Shown in pieces: positions 19,790 to 31,049 of a DNA stretch of 64,000 nucleotides (the first letter of the stretch is position 1; each line of letters begins with the position of its first letter). Origin of the DNA: Phlebotomus papatasi (lineage: Eukaryota > Arthropoda > Insecta > Diptera > Psychodidae); assembly GCF_024763615.1 (NCBI RefSeq), contig NC_077223.1, forward strand, positions 12,772,001 through 12,836,000, in the 5' to 3' direction. A program made the translations under genes and the position numbers. The notes under the pieces were generated by a model. That model searched no databases. It saw only the letters and a list, made by a program, of their open reading frames with translations, and was not told the origin of the DNA.

Positions 19790-20581
19790 CAGTAGAACCC
19801 CGCTATAGGCCATCGCTCTATAGTCCACAATTTATCGACCGTTGATTTCAAAACACTGATTTTAAGTTAGGTTATGTTCTTTAGTACGTGACATGAAATG
19901 TTGGCATAATTATTTTAATATTTTTGGCAAACTTTATTGAGTTGGTCTGATAATTGTGATCCATAATGAAGAGAGCGAAGACAAGTACCACAATCGCAAA
20001 GAAAGTAGAATTCGTCGAGCAATTTCAATACTAAGGGCAGAATCACATTGACAGTAAAATGCTCACCGTCACCGTCAAAGCCCTCACCGTATTTCGTTGA
20101 TTTACGCATTTTCATTACAATTCTTACGTAAATTTCCCATTACGATATTACCTTGTCTCATACTCGGTGGCACTAGGTGAAAATAGTATAAGAAAATTGA
20201 AGAAATAAAACGAAAATTCGATAAACGGTAAGCAAAACAAAAAACTGTAGGATTTTTTTGCTACTGTTCTCCGTACAGTTTTATTGCTCACCGTTTATCG
20301 CATTTTCGCTTTATTTATTCAATTTTCTTATACTATTTTCACCTAGTGCCACCGAATATGAGATAATGTAGTGCGGTAATTGAGAATTTGCGTAAGAATT
20401 GCAATGAAAATGCGTAAATTAACGAAATACCGGTGAGGGCTTTGACGGTGACGGTGAGCATTTTACTGTCAATGTGATTCTGCCCTAAAAGTCGTTGATT
20501 ATTTTAAAAAATGACATGGACTATAGTGCGACCCAAGTGTCAAATCTGGAACCAAATATAGACTATGGCGAGGCTCTACTG
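19790..20581 (+). mobile_element. pogo/Tigger-like non-autonomous element carrying a nested MITE
   Basis: Inverted ends CAGTAGAACCCCGCTATAG and its degenerate complement at the right end are flanked by TA. The body, minus the nested insert at 20035-20485, matches 29080-29412. From ATG at 19965 it reads MKRAKTSTTIAKKVEFVEQ, which looks like the first residues of a CENP-B/pogo transposase helix-turn-helix. The element is probably a deletion derivative that kept the transposase start. Confidence 0.8.
20035..20485. mobile_element. Harbinger-like palindromic MITE nested in the pogo-like element
   Basis: A 451-bp near-perfect palindrome: GGGCAGAATCACATTGAC at the left end is repeated in reverse complement at the right, with arms of about 215 bp. 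TAA lies on both sides (20032-20034 and 20486-20488). The paralogous copy at 29080-29412 reads straight through with a single TAA, giving the empty site. A three-base TAA duplication and GGGC ends fit the PIF/Harbinger group. Confidence 0.85.
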
Positions 20582-20774
20582 TAAACCAAAACTTCTCTCA
20601 TAAAGTCTAAGTGTTTTCGGTTTATGATCAAAGAAATCTGTTCGAAATCTGCAGTTCGAGACGTTAAGAAATTAAAATGAGGTGTGATACATCTTCTTCG
20701 TAAGGTGCGACGCCCTGTCACGGAAATAACATAGAAACCTATTATGTTTGAGACAAAGGTTCCAATTGTAAGCC

Positions 20775-20883
20775 ATCCCACGTTTGTCGCATTCGGTTGA
20801 TATAGAAAAAGTTTGAGAATGAAAGGGACGTGAATTTTGACTTCATGAAATTTACAGGATCTAAAAGGTGTGTTGGAGCCATT
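20775..20883. repeat. half copy of the GGCTCC foldback family
   Basis: Its reverse complement starts ATGGCTCCAACACACC followed by TTTTAGATCCTG, and matches the left arms of the foldbacks at 54.4-55.8 kb. A convincing opposite arm was not seen. Confidence 0.5.
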
Positions 20884-20950
20884 AGACAAAAGTACAAATT
20901 TCAATTTATTGATAACAGTGCCACCTTCGGTCAGAAAATATACGCAACTA

Positions 20951-21164
20951 GGGGAATGTTGGCATGATTCGTACAGAGTAAATCTTCAAACAACGCAAAT
21001 TCTCTTTGTTTGCAAAGAGCTAGTTCATCATTTCTGAGCCACAAGATAGTAAATTATTAAGCTCATTAAACGAGATGAGAAATTGTAAGACAGCTCTTTG
21101 CAAAGAAAGACAAAATTCGCAACGTTTGAAGGTTCACTCTGTGCGAACCATACCTACATTCCCC
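20951..21164. mobile_element. TA-flanked MITE, family shared with 48961-49150
   Basis: Ends GGGGAATGTTGGCATG and CTACATTCCCC, each beside TA, with inverted arms of about 70 bp that include TTTGCAAAGAGCT. The copy at 48961-49150 has the same ends and arms. Confidence 0.85.
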
Positions 21165-24061
21165 TATGCTTCTGTAATATATTGGAATTAATGATGCTAT
21201 TTCAATGAAAAATACATCTTTTTTAGCACTTTACTATTCTCAAGTTCTGCTACATAAGCTACTTTTCTTTGTGTTGGTTCCCGCCATGACTGTTTGGCGG
21301 TTTTAGAACACCGTGAGGACTGTGGAAGCAGTTCAGACAGGAACCTTTTTTTTTCACCTCTACACCGAGGTCCCAAATTCGTTGAGCTTATGTAGGACTG
21401 GGACAATTCCATCCTTGTGCATTTGGTAGTCAGACAAGAACCTAGGATAAGAAAAGTCGATAAAGCAGAAGCACTTACGAGAAAGAACAGTAAAATACTA
21501 AAAAAAGAATATGTGCATTTTTCATTGGAATACCACCATTATTCTACTTTTTCGGGAAGTTGAAATCGCTTTTTTGGAAGTGGTCGCTGCTGAAAAGGGT
21601 CACGATTTTGATACACTCAGTCCTGGCATTATGAAATTCCAAGATGCCTTTTCCGACAGTCTCTAACCGAAATTTTCGACTTAAGTTGCACTATATATTT
21701 TTTAGTTCTAACTGTTTTAAGTTTTAATACCTTTAAATTTTACAAAAAAATATTTCATACTAATATTGTGATTTTAAATTAGTTAAATTGCAAAAATTAA
21801 ATTCCCAAGCTTTTGTTGAAGACAATGGACACTCCAGGTAATAAGCCGAAAAGAAATAAAGAACGCTGGGGCTACTTCAAGTTGTGAAGCTGCATTGTTA
21901 TACGATTTTTTTCGCAAATTTCTGATGGAAACTGAGTTTTTAGCTTCATTTAGAAATAGGCGGAAAAATTGTCTAACAATCTAGCCCCGCTGTTCAAAGT
22001 AGCCCCACCTCTCCCTAATATAATCAATCGTTCGTCGGTTTGTAAGATCAAAAAATAATTTTTTACGAAAAGTTCGTAAAGCCGCTCAAAATTGCTCATT
22101 CTGTCGGGATGCATCTGTTAGAATTGCTCAATATCATGATGACACGGGAGTTATCAGATAAATGACTTACTTGCGCTATTTTTTTGTAATAATTCCACAT
22201 TTTAATCACGAAAAATCTCAATGGCTCAGATACTATCCTAATGATCTGAAGAAAATAGTATTCGATGAAAATTTAATGAGGAAAATATTGCTCAATTCAA
22301 ATTAATTCGCTAAATTAATGAGCAATGCTTTAGGTACGCTCTTTTATTATTTTTAAACCATTTTTGTTTGCCCAAAATCCCCTATTTTATCAGTAAAAAT
22401 GAAAAGATTTTTAATAATGCTTGCCAAAAATCACATAACTGAACTTTATTAGCAACAATTGATGTTAATTAATTACAATAGAATTTTAATGCGAAATTTT
22501 GCAATGTGATACCGGTATTAAGGCAGGGCATTATACAATAACGTTTTTGTAAGAGTTGTATTATTTTGGTCAGGATTGTCACTCAAAATTCGCTTTAGGG
22601 TCTGACGAGCCGATAATAGAGACTAAAATTGGCACGATCAGCCGATCAGAGTGACAGATCAGTGCCAATTAGCCGATCTGTCATTCACGGCACACTTTAT
22701 TTATTGATCCCCTGATTTGTGTTAAGAATTTTTTCTCTCAAAATTTGTACCAGGAATTGAAAATTTCAAAGGAGAACATCCCTCTGAACATCAATGGAAA
22801 AGAAGCTCATCTAATATTTAATTGAAATTAACAAAAAAAATTAATTAAATATTCTAATTTAATTTGATTAGTGTCAATAGAGTTTGATTCATCCATCATA
22901 CTAAGATAAAAGGTAAAGTTAATGAAAAAGTAAATTGTCATTAAACTAATGTAAATAGGAGCATGCCCCACCCTCCCCTATGTAGTTCTCTTATACGGAG
23001 TTTGATCACAAGAGATATTTACTTAATTCTCGCTGTTTGCAATTTTCACTACAATTCTCCTTTCCTGCATTCCATGTTACTCCAACAACTTCCAACCACA
23101 TCACTCTCTTTTTCCTGCCCACCCATTGAGCACCCTGGCAGGAATACAGATGAACAACTTGAACCATTGTCCCATTTTTTTGCCCTGGTTCATGTATCTT
23201 GCGTGAATTTAACGTAGAGTAGAGAGAGCTTGAATGAAGTGAAGAAGAATGGTGAAAAAGAACATGAAGGAGTTCCGGAAACGACCTACATCACGAAACA
23301 CGAGGCAAAAGTACAGTGGAAAAAAGGAGCGTAAATGTGAGAGTAAAGTGATACCCTAGTGCTCTATATATGCTCCAACGATATGCAAATTATTAGGAAA
23401 ATTCAGGGAATGGCACGAAAACCCTGCGATAGTGGATCTTGCTCAACTTTTTTTTCCATCTACCCTCTCACACGCTTCCTGGGAAGCGTAAATTCCATGA
23501 AAATGCCCATTTGCAGGACAATTAAGACGCTTTTGTGGGATTTTGCTTTTTTTTCTTATTCCTTCGAAATGAGAACAGCCAGAGTAAATTTGCACGTGGA
23601 AAATATTAAGAGCTCTATTTGTCTCAGAAAACTTTTTTTCTCCATACTCATTTAATAGGGAGACATCCTGATGGTGAAATCTCACGGAAGCAATTAGAAA
23701 ATTTACTCTTGGAGACTTTTCCGAGAGCATTTTAGACTAAGCAATGTATTTATCTTGAAATTGAGGCAAAACTGTTATTAGAGCACGAAGCGAAGCACAG
23801 AATAAGTTTAAAAGATGGAAGATTATACGTTATCTCTTCTAATTATATAAAGAGATTTCCCTAGAGAAAAAGTAAATTTTTAAAACAAATTTAGAAAAAA
23901 AAAGAAAAAGGAATTGAAGTTCCCTTTTAGCATCATTTGATATTGAACCATTATGAACCTACATCCGACTTTATAGCAATTGCAAAGTGAATAATCTTGC
24001 CAATAATTGATTTTTCGGTTTAACATTTATTTGGGAAAATCAAATAATTAGATAAAATAAA
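21165..24061. other. non-coding DNA with scattered weak repeats
   Basis: No gene recognised. About 22595-22700 contains a GATCGGCTGATCGTGC-type segment (reverse strand), also present near 1838-1925 and, more loosely, 45330-45430, so it is a dispersed repeat. AGTAGCCCCACCTCTCCC near 21995 looks like a degenerate MITE end. Confidence 0.4.
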
Positions 24062-24205
24062 TTTAAGGTGATTTCATACTCAAAATTAAAAATGCAGAGG
24101 ACGTCAGAATTGAAGATACATCATAAACGTATGTTGCAAGTCAAAGTGATGCAGCATATGATATGAAGAGCACCAAACAGAAGGATGTTAAAGAAAAATA
24201 ATACA
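24062..24205 (+). pseudogene. relic resembling BEL zinc-knuckle coding sequence (copy A)
   Basis: Aligns by eye with 28908-29045; 28 consecutive bases (starting GTATGTTGCAAGTC) are identical. The shared ancestral reading suggests a NC..CL..GHIAK.C.SK.C pattern like BEL Gag knuckles. Stops and shifts make it non-coding today. Confidence 0.45.
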
Positions 24206-24649
24206 GCGGGTCTCGAGAATCATTTCGGAACTACATTTTCAATACCGAAAAACTGCTGTAAATGACATTATAAACCCTGAAATTCGCGAACGCGCAGAGG
24301 AGAGGAATTCTGTAACGCTCTGGCAATGCCATATGACAAATTGGGTTCGAATCTTAGGAGAGCTTTTTCGAAAATGCGATTCTGCAGACGTGACATTGTC
24401 ATTTCAGCTCACGTGGCATTGTCAGAGGTCACATATTTGAGATTTCTGGCAATCCATATGAGAAAGAATTTTGTGAAACAAATAAACCAAGACGTACTGT
24501 ATTTTCATAAATTCTTCAAGTAAAGAGATTTAATTAAAAATTCAATGAATTGCATTTTCGAACTCATATGATATGACAAAAAAGCTCGAATGGCATTGTC
24601 AGGTTTCGAACTCACGCGTGAAAATGCTACGAATATTACAGAATTCCCC

Positions 24650-25665
24650 TTCAGGATCGTCTTCTTGACCTTAACCGTCGTATTATGTCCTGTATTTTAC
24701 ACCCATTCCGAATATCCAAACTTTTCTTTCTATAGCGGTATGAGTAACTACAAATTGTTCTTAGAGTTTTCAATTCGGTATCGGTAGTCCTGGGCGTGCG
24801 TTTGGTTCTTGTGTTGTCCACCCTTATCTCTCTCGCGTATGTCATTATGGTAGATTTGAATTTCGTTCTTATAATATTCATATTGCGAGTTCAAAATAAC
24901 CGAGGACTTGGGAATCGGGCAGAGAAGTACAGATGATGGTGGTGGTCTGTCAAGATTACTATTGTTAAAGGTGTGATGTATTAGTAGCTCTGGATCGACT
25001 GACCCTTTTCGTATAGAAGTAGATCTTGAATCATTCGAAAAACTATTTGATAATCCAAAAAAGAGACTTTCTTACTTCTTAATACTTTCGCAAGGTAGCG
25101 AAAGTTATATCCTGTTCGAATTTCGAAGTACTCAAGTGTCATATTTCAGGGTTTACCATAAAGGATAAGGCACATTACGTTCCCAATCAGCCTTAAGGAT
25201 TTCAAAATAACGGCTAGGACTTTAGCCGCGATACCGAATAGTCTTACAATATACTTGTTCTTTCAACCTACATTTCTCAGACTAAAACGCCATCACTATA
25301 GTTAAATGGGGGCATCATTAAGGTACAACTTGTAGCGGATAGACTCATTTGAGACTGTAAGAGTTTTGGTCTTCGAAGTTGAAAAGATAATGCTACATTT
25401 CAAGGGGATAGTAATTAAATTTTGAAATAGCCGCTGTAAGTCGCCTCCGTTATCGACCATTAGCACTGCATCATTTGCATAGCAGACAATGTTTTACCGA
25501 TCTAACCCCATTTCTGTACCCTATTCAGGTGTTTTTTATTTCCTGTATTATTCTGTCCATTGCGGGGTTGAACAGTGTTGGGCTAATGCTGTTCCTTTGT
25601 CTCACACCTACCACCATAGGAATTTTCCCTTGAAAGCTTTCGATTGTCTCGTATGAGCCAAAAAC
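24650..25665 (-). pseudogene. LINE reverse transcriptase fragment
   Basis: Minus-strand pieces in correct order: GVRQRNSISPTLFNPAMDRI (about 25600-25540), a YADD-like CYANDAVL region (about 25475), STSKTKTLTVSNESIRYKL (about 25370), and a C-terminal part at 24881-24651 with IMTYAREIRVDNTRTK and CKIQDIIRR. These are landmarks of insect non-LTR retrotransposon RT and its C-terminal region. Frameshifts and stops between the pieces show it is dead; the 5' end and endonuclease are missing. Confidence 0.8.
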
Positions 25666-25671
25666 CGAAAA

Positions 25672-25830
25672 ACTCAACATCCCGCCCATTCAGGATTTTG
25701 TCAATTCGGGGTTTGACTTGAGGTTTTGTGTTTTTTTTTGGATTTTAACCTATTCAGGATTTCAAGATCGGAATTTTGACACATATCCAAATTTTGTCCA
25801 TTTGGGATTTTGGCTTTCGGAATATTAGTA
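25672..25830. repeat. degenerate TTCGGGATTTTG-type repeat
   Basis: Loose tandem of words such as ATTCAGGATTTTGTC and TTTGGGATTTTGGC. The same type, larger, is at 41340-41830. Confidence 0.5.
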
Positions 25831-25888
25831 GTAACCGCTTGCGGATAAGTTATAGAAACGCTATATGAAAATATTTTCAGCGTCTATA

Positions 25889-26135
25889 GGGTAAAGTGAT
25901 ACAAGTTAGACATTGTGTTACAAGTTGGACAATTCGACGGTACAAGTTGGACAGGGATTTTTTTCTTAATAAATACAGTACTAAATTTTTTTAAGCACAA
26001 GGAACCAAATTATAAAACTAAAGCATTAAAAATATACAAGTATAAATGAAGTACTAAATTTATCAAGAAAAAAGCCCTGTCCAACTTGTACCATTGTCCA
26101 ACTTGTGCTATGGTCCAACTTGTACCACTTTACCC
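25889..26135. mobile_element. TA-flanked MITE with about 70-bp inverted repeats
   Basis: Left GGGTAAAGTGATACAAGTT and right AACTTGTACCACTTTACCC, both beside TA. The motif ACAAGTTGGACA recurs three times in each arm. Confidence 0.85.
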
Positions 26136-26554
26136 TACTTCTGGGTCTATATTATTTAGGGGTATTTATAAAAAAATCTTTTTAGAAACTAACACTAAAT
26201 GGTGGGTAAATAAATATATTTATTTATATTTGCATAATTCTAGGAGCTTCTGTACCTCTAGTTCCATAAAAAATTGATGTAACAAATACCAAATGCTCGT
26301 TCATTTTTATAACTGATGTATACTCAACTTATCATACTCTCGTTCTATATTAAATGGAATTTACCATAATCTTTATTTGTTTATTTAATTGATGTCCCGA
26401 GTCCTTTTTAGCCATTTTGTTCATAATTCAATTTACAAATTCTCTTCCACTTCATACAAAGTATTGTGAAAAATAGTACATTTATTTAGTGCATTAATCT
26501 TTCTCAAAGATCTCAAACGTCCAAGAGCCTAACGTTCTTACTTAATTGGTAAAC

Positions 26555-26815
26555 CACGAAGTGAAAATGAAAATTGTTCCAAGTGTAAGGCTATAGGACA
26601 CATTGCAATCATTTGAAAATAATGTAATTGATGTTGTAAATGGTAGATTATGGTTCTATGATCAATTACATTTTATTAATAACGCCAAGTAAACTAACAA
26701 TTGTTTGAGTTGAAATGCTCAAGTATACATTGGAAACGTTTGCAGGACGCGACAATGATGCAGCAGATGAGCATAAGAACACGAAACAGAAAAATGTATA
26801 CGAAAAATAATATTT
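26555..26815 (+). pseudogene. relics resembling zinc-knuckle coding sequence (copy B, two parts)
   Basis: 26565-26600 reads NCSKCKAIGHIA, a near-perfect knuckle start, then stops. 26690-26815 matches copy A in the GATGCAGCA...AAACAGAA part. Likely pieces of one decayed or duplicated unit. Confidence 0.4.
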
Positions 26816-26942
26816 TTATTTTTTGTGAAAAAATATTAATTATACTTTTGAATAATAAATTATTATTATTGAATATCTTTACTTGTTGAGGAATATTTCT
26901 TGGATTTCGTTGTGAAAAATAAAGCAATTTAGCTGTGGAATA

Positions 26943-27081
26943 GGGGAAGGTGCCCATGCTTGATACCAAAAAAAATTGGCCAGTATTTAAAATATATTGC
27001 GGAGTCACGTTTATTGAGAAACATAGGAAAAATTTAGTCATTACGAAGCTTCCAATGGTATCAAGCATGGGCACTTTTCCC
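26943..27081. mobile_element. short TA-flanked MITE, family shared with 40790-41010
   Basis: Ends GGGGAAGGTGCCCATGCTTG and CAAGCATGGGCACTTTTCCC. The internal segment AACATAGGAAAAATTTAGTC also occurs, nearly unchanged, in 40790-41010. Confidence 0.85.
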
Positions 27082-28907
27082 TACTTTGTAGCATATTTCA
27101 CACGGGTTCAAAGGCCACAAGTCAAACTTATTCAATATCTGTTCTTTTGTAGGATAAAAAATTGCAGCACTAAATAAAATTTCTCAGGAAATCAATAATT
27201 CCTTAGCGTTTTTGCTGAAACATTTCCTTCGATTTTATCTCATGATGAAGCACCAACAGAATTTATCAATGAATTTCTGGTGGTATGAAAGTTCAGTGGC
27301 AAAAAAAAGTAGGAAAAGCTCATGTTATCATGTATATGGATTGTCTTGAGGGTAAAATTGGGGAAAATAGAAAATGAGGGAAGAGATAAAAAAAGAATGT
27401 TGAGGTTTTTCTTTGTATCTCGCTGAAGGTCTCGTTCCCACTTGGATGAATGTTTGTTGAGCTTTTCTCCTCCTTTTGGAAATGCAGAAAGTTCTTGAGT
27501 AAGCTCCGGCTGATGGTTGGGGCCAACACACGATGTGAATCGAACACTGTGATAGAGGCCTACGTCTAAAATGTATATCTTGAAGGATATTATATAATCT
27601 ATGAAGTGTTTGTGTGGTAGCTTTTGATACAAGAGTATTGTGCGATTGAATAGAACAATTTTAGGGTGCGGTCATGCGGCATCCTAGCGCGTCACTTTAG
27701 CCTCATCTTGAGGATACCAAATACCATTGCTGTTTATTGTATCAGGGGCTGTCTATTGAATTGAAAAGTTTGGTCATTCTTTCATGCACATCTCAAACTC
27801 TTTGAGAGTTCTTGCTGAATTTTTATCAACCCCTTAATACTTTTTTGCCGGCCTGTTTACTTTACACTTGTGGTGTGGTAGGCTAGGCCAAATGGTGCGA
27901 TAGGGGCCCCCAATATCAACCCAACTTTGCCCCCTAACACTGTCACCCTGAAAATACAATTCACTGACACACATTAACTGCCAAATTCAATCTCTCTCCG
28001 GACTGACAACAGTACAAAGAGTGACGTGAGTGTCTATCGATTTTACTGAGAGGGATAGTACATCAGCATGAGTGAACAAATAGAAAATAGAGAAAATTCA
28101 ATCATTTCTCACTGAATTCAATGAAAAATCCAAACAATTTCAAGTCTTACATCCCCCTATATCCACCCCTTGACACTCCAATTGTACTCTCAAGTGATCC
28201 ACCGAAAAGCTTCACCCATGATACTAAACCCACCACCCCATCCACTTGACTTTTTTTTCCCTCCTCAACTGTATACCAAAACTCTAACCCCATACTTCCC
28301 AAATTTCAATTCCCAACTGATATTGCGCTAGGACAGAAATAAAACACCGACAACAGTCAGTTGAAAACGCAATAAATCAGTCCAATTAACGTTAAATTCA
28401 TGTCATGTCGTATATTTCTTCCTTTGCGATTTTAACTCTCGTTTGTGGGGGGCCAGGAACAACTGCACCCGCAAAAAAAATGTCATCTCCCACCAAAAGC
28501 ACCACGGATAGTTTGTTATAGGAGTAGGAGGTGGGTGGAACAAAAAGTGTGACATGTCCTACATTTTTTTCAGTCAAAACTTTTTATCACGCCGCCAAAA
28601 TAGTGGGTGAGTAGGATAAAAATGAATTTTCCATGAAGCGACTTTCGGCCTTTCCCTATACCCCGGAATGTGTGACCCAACCCAAAAACTATACAATTAA
28701 AATTGACAGTTTTGATTAAAACATGACTTTCAAACTAATTGTGAGAGAGCGAATAAATTTCCTGGTGAATTATTTTTTGAAATTTTTTTTTTGGCCTATC
28801 ATTTAATTACTTTCTGATGCATCGACCGATATGCCCGGCATTGAATTGAATTTGTACAAAACTTTGTAAATTTCGATCGGAAATACTCTATTTTTCAGTA
28901 AATCATT
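27082..28907. other. non-coding DNA
   Basis: No gene or repeat recognised. The longest chance ORF (130 codons, minus strand, 27240-27632) has no domain and low-complexity ends. Confidence 0.45.
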
Positions 28908-29045
28908 TAAAGTGATTTGAATGTCAAAATAAAAATTGCTGAGGATGTTTGAAATGAGGAACCATTGCTAAGGTATGTTGCAAGTCAAAGTGATGCAGCA
29001 GTTGTGCAGAGGAGCACTAAACAGACGAATGCTAGTTAAGTAACT
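28908..29045 (+). pseudogene. relic resembling BEL zinc-knuckle coding sequence (copy C)
   Basis: Allowing stops, it reads NC.GCLK.GTIAKVCCKSK.CSSCAEEH, close to the C..CL..GH...C.S..C..C...H pattern of BEL Gag. Best preserved of the set. Confidence 0.5.
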
Positions 29046-29079
29046 TAAATTCTAAATAATATTTCGTGCATAAGCAATA

Positions 29080-29412
29080 CAGTAGAACCCCGCTATAGGC
29101 CATCGCTCTGTAGTCCACAATTTATCGACCGTTGATTTCCAAACACTGATTTTAAGTTAGGTTATGTTTTTTAGTACGCGACATGCAATGTTGCCATAAT
29201 TATTTTAATATTTTTGGCAAACTTTATTGAGTTGGTCTGATAATTGTGATCCATAACGAAGAGAGCGAAGACCACAATCGCAAAGAAAGTGGAAGTCGTC
29301 GAGCAATTTCAATACTAAAAGTCGTTGATAATTTTAAAAATGACATGGACTATATAGTGCGACACAAATGTCAAATCTGGAACCAAATATGGACTATAGC
29401 GAGACTCTGCTG
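29080..29412 (+). mobile_element. pogo/Tigger-like non-autonomous element (without nested insert)
   Basis: Same ends and body as 19790-20581, TA on both sides. The presumed transposase start codon is ACG here, but KRAKTTIAKKVEVVEQFQ is preserved. Provides the empty site for the Harbinger-like MITE. Confidence 0.85.
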
Positions 29413-29414
29413 TA

Positions 29415-30930
29415 GTTTCAAGGATTTAAGCAAAAGATTATAATTTTGACTACAATTTGCTTTGGAATTCGTAATGTGAAAGAGTAATTTCTTGCCGTAA
29501 TTTGGTGCTCAGTTCCTGGAAATCTACCAATCTAAATTAATTTTTAATAGCTGAAGAACTCGCAAAACCCACGTCAAAAAATAATGAACTCACAAAAACT
29601 ACTTTAATTAAATATGATTAACCCTTTGTTAAAAATTAGTGAAGTTCACAAGTCACTAAAAAATTGATTCAAAATAAGATAGCTCGATAATCAAAACAGA
29701 ATTTGACACCTGAAATTAAGAATGTTCTAGTATTCAGGTTAGTATTCAATATTACCTTCTAGCCTATAAAATTTGCTAGAAAATAAATAAAAGGAGGAAT
29801 TGAAAGGTCTTTCGCCGATACTCGAGATATTTTCATTAAAGATGCAAAGCACTGAGCTAATAAGTGCTAACAAAGAGAAATTCCCAGCAAGACACAAGAC
29901 GAAGAAGAAAACCCAAAAAATGTGCCAAATATTACAAAAAAAAAGACAGTGTAAGAATAATGCCCCAGTTCTCTCTCATGCCCTGTTGTAATCCTGACCA
30001 AAACCCTGAACGAGTCTCAGTGAAAAAATTGCAAGATTTGACCACTGATGAAGGCTTGCAGACCGAGCCAAAAGCTCTGGAGATAGTTGATGTGTTTCCC
30101 TGAGTGATTGTGTATGAAAATTCTTCCCGACAACTTCCGGATTTCCCTATTATTGATTGCAATTAACGTCGGCTTAATCCCACAATGAATTGTTCGTAAG
30201 ATGATCATTTGATGAACATTTTTTGTACTTTTACAAAAATTTCTTTGTAAATCTTCGTAAAGACACAAAAAATATTCGTAAAATTTTGTAATTTGTTCGT
30301 TTCGTTTGTCTGGCAAAAATTTACGAATAGTGTCAAATGATCATGTTACGAACAATGTTTAGTGAAGAAAGTACAAAATTATACGAACTTGTTTGTGTAT
30401 TTCGTAAATCCCCAATGGGAATTTACAAATATTTACGAACAATTTTACAAAATATTTTTTTCTGTGTGACAGAAAAACGGTGTTCGTGTGGGAAGAGGTA
30501 CAATCTAGGCAAGTTTAAGCAACCAGGAGCATGGAGGTGCATGTTTTAGACCCTTAGAAGTGAATTATAGGTCACCTTATGACTCATACATATAAGACAA
30601 AAAAATAAAGAAATACGAAATCATTGACTGCAATATATTGTGCAGTATTTTGGTAAAAATGATTGGTGAAAATGAAAATCGGTCAGCAGAGAAAAGGAAA
30701 ATTTAAATAGTTATGAAACACTGAGTAAAAATATTTTTCTTATATCTTTTGATCCAAGCAAATAAAATATAGGAATTCGAACAACAAATCGTCATTAAAA
30801 AGGTTACATAGCTTCATAATTTTAGTATCCATAACATAGCAAATTAATCCTTAAAAATAATTATTCCAAATAATCGAAAGTAGCGTAAAATCAATCTTGA
30901 GTGAAATTTTCTTTGCAGATTGATTTCGAA
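29415..30930. other. non-coding DNA with a dispersed repeat at 29995-30152
   Basis: No gene. The part around 30045-30152 (GTGTTTCCCTGAGTGATT, then CTTCCCGAC) recurs at 49725-49855, where an inverted copy of its upstream half also occurs. About 30200-30470 is rich in CGTAA/TACGAA words. Confidence 0.45.
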
Positions 30931-30932
30931 TT

Positions 30933-31045
30933 TAAATTGAAAATTGTTTGAGATGTATCCCTCAAGGATACATTGCAATTATTTGTAGCAAATAAAAAAA
31001 ACTGATGCTGCAGATGTGAAGAAGAGCATCAAATAAAGGAATGTC
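30933..31045 (+). pseudogene. relic resembling zinc-knuckle coding sequence (copy D)
   Basis: Starts NCLRCIPQGYIAII, then a GATGCTGCAG...GAAGAGCATCAAA part matching copies A to C. A weaker fifth trace is at about 34345-34385. Confidence 0.4.
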
Positions 31046-31049
31046 TGTA

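Noticed and set aside
26694..27074. 126-codon minus-strand ORF
   Set aside because: Lies across a MITE and a relic repeat, is low-complexity, and has no domain.
27240..27632. 130-codon minus-strand ORF as a host gene
   Set aside because: No domain or signal peptide recognised, and overlapping alternative frames of similar quality; consistent with chance.
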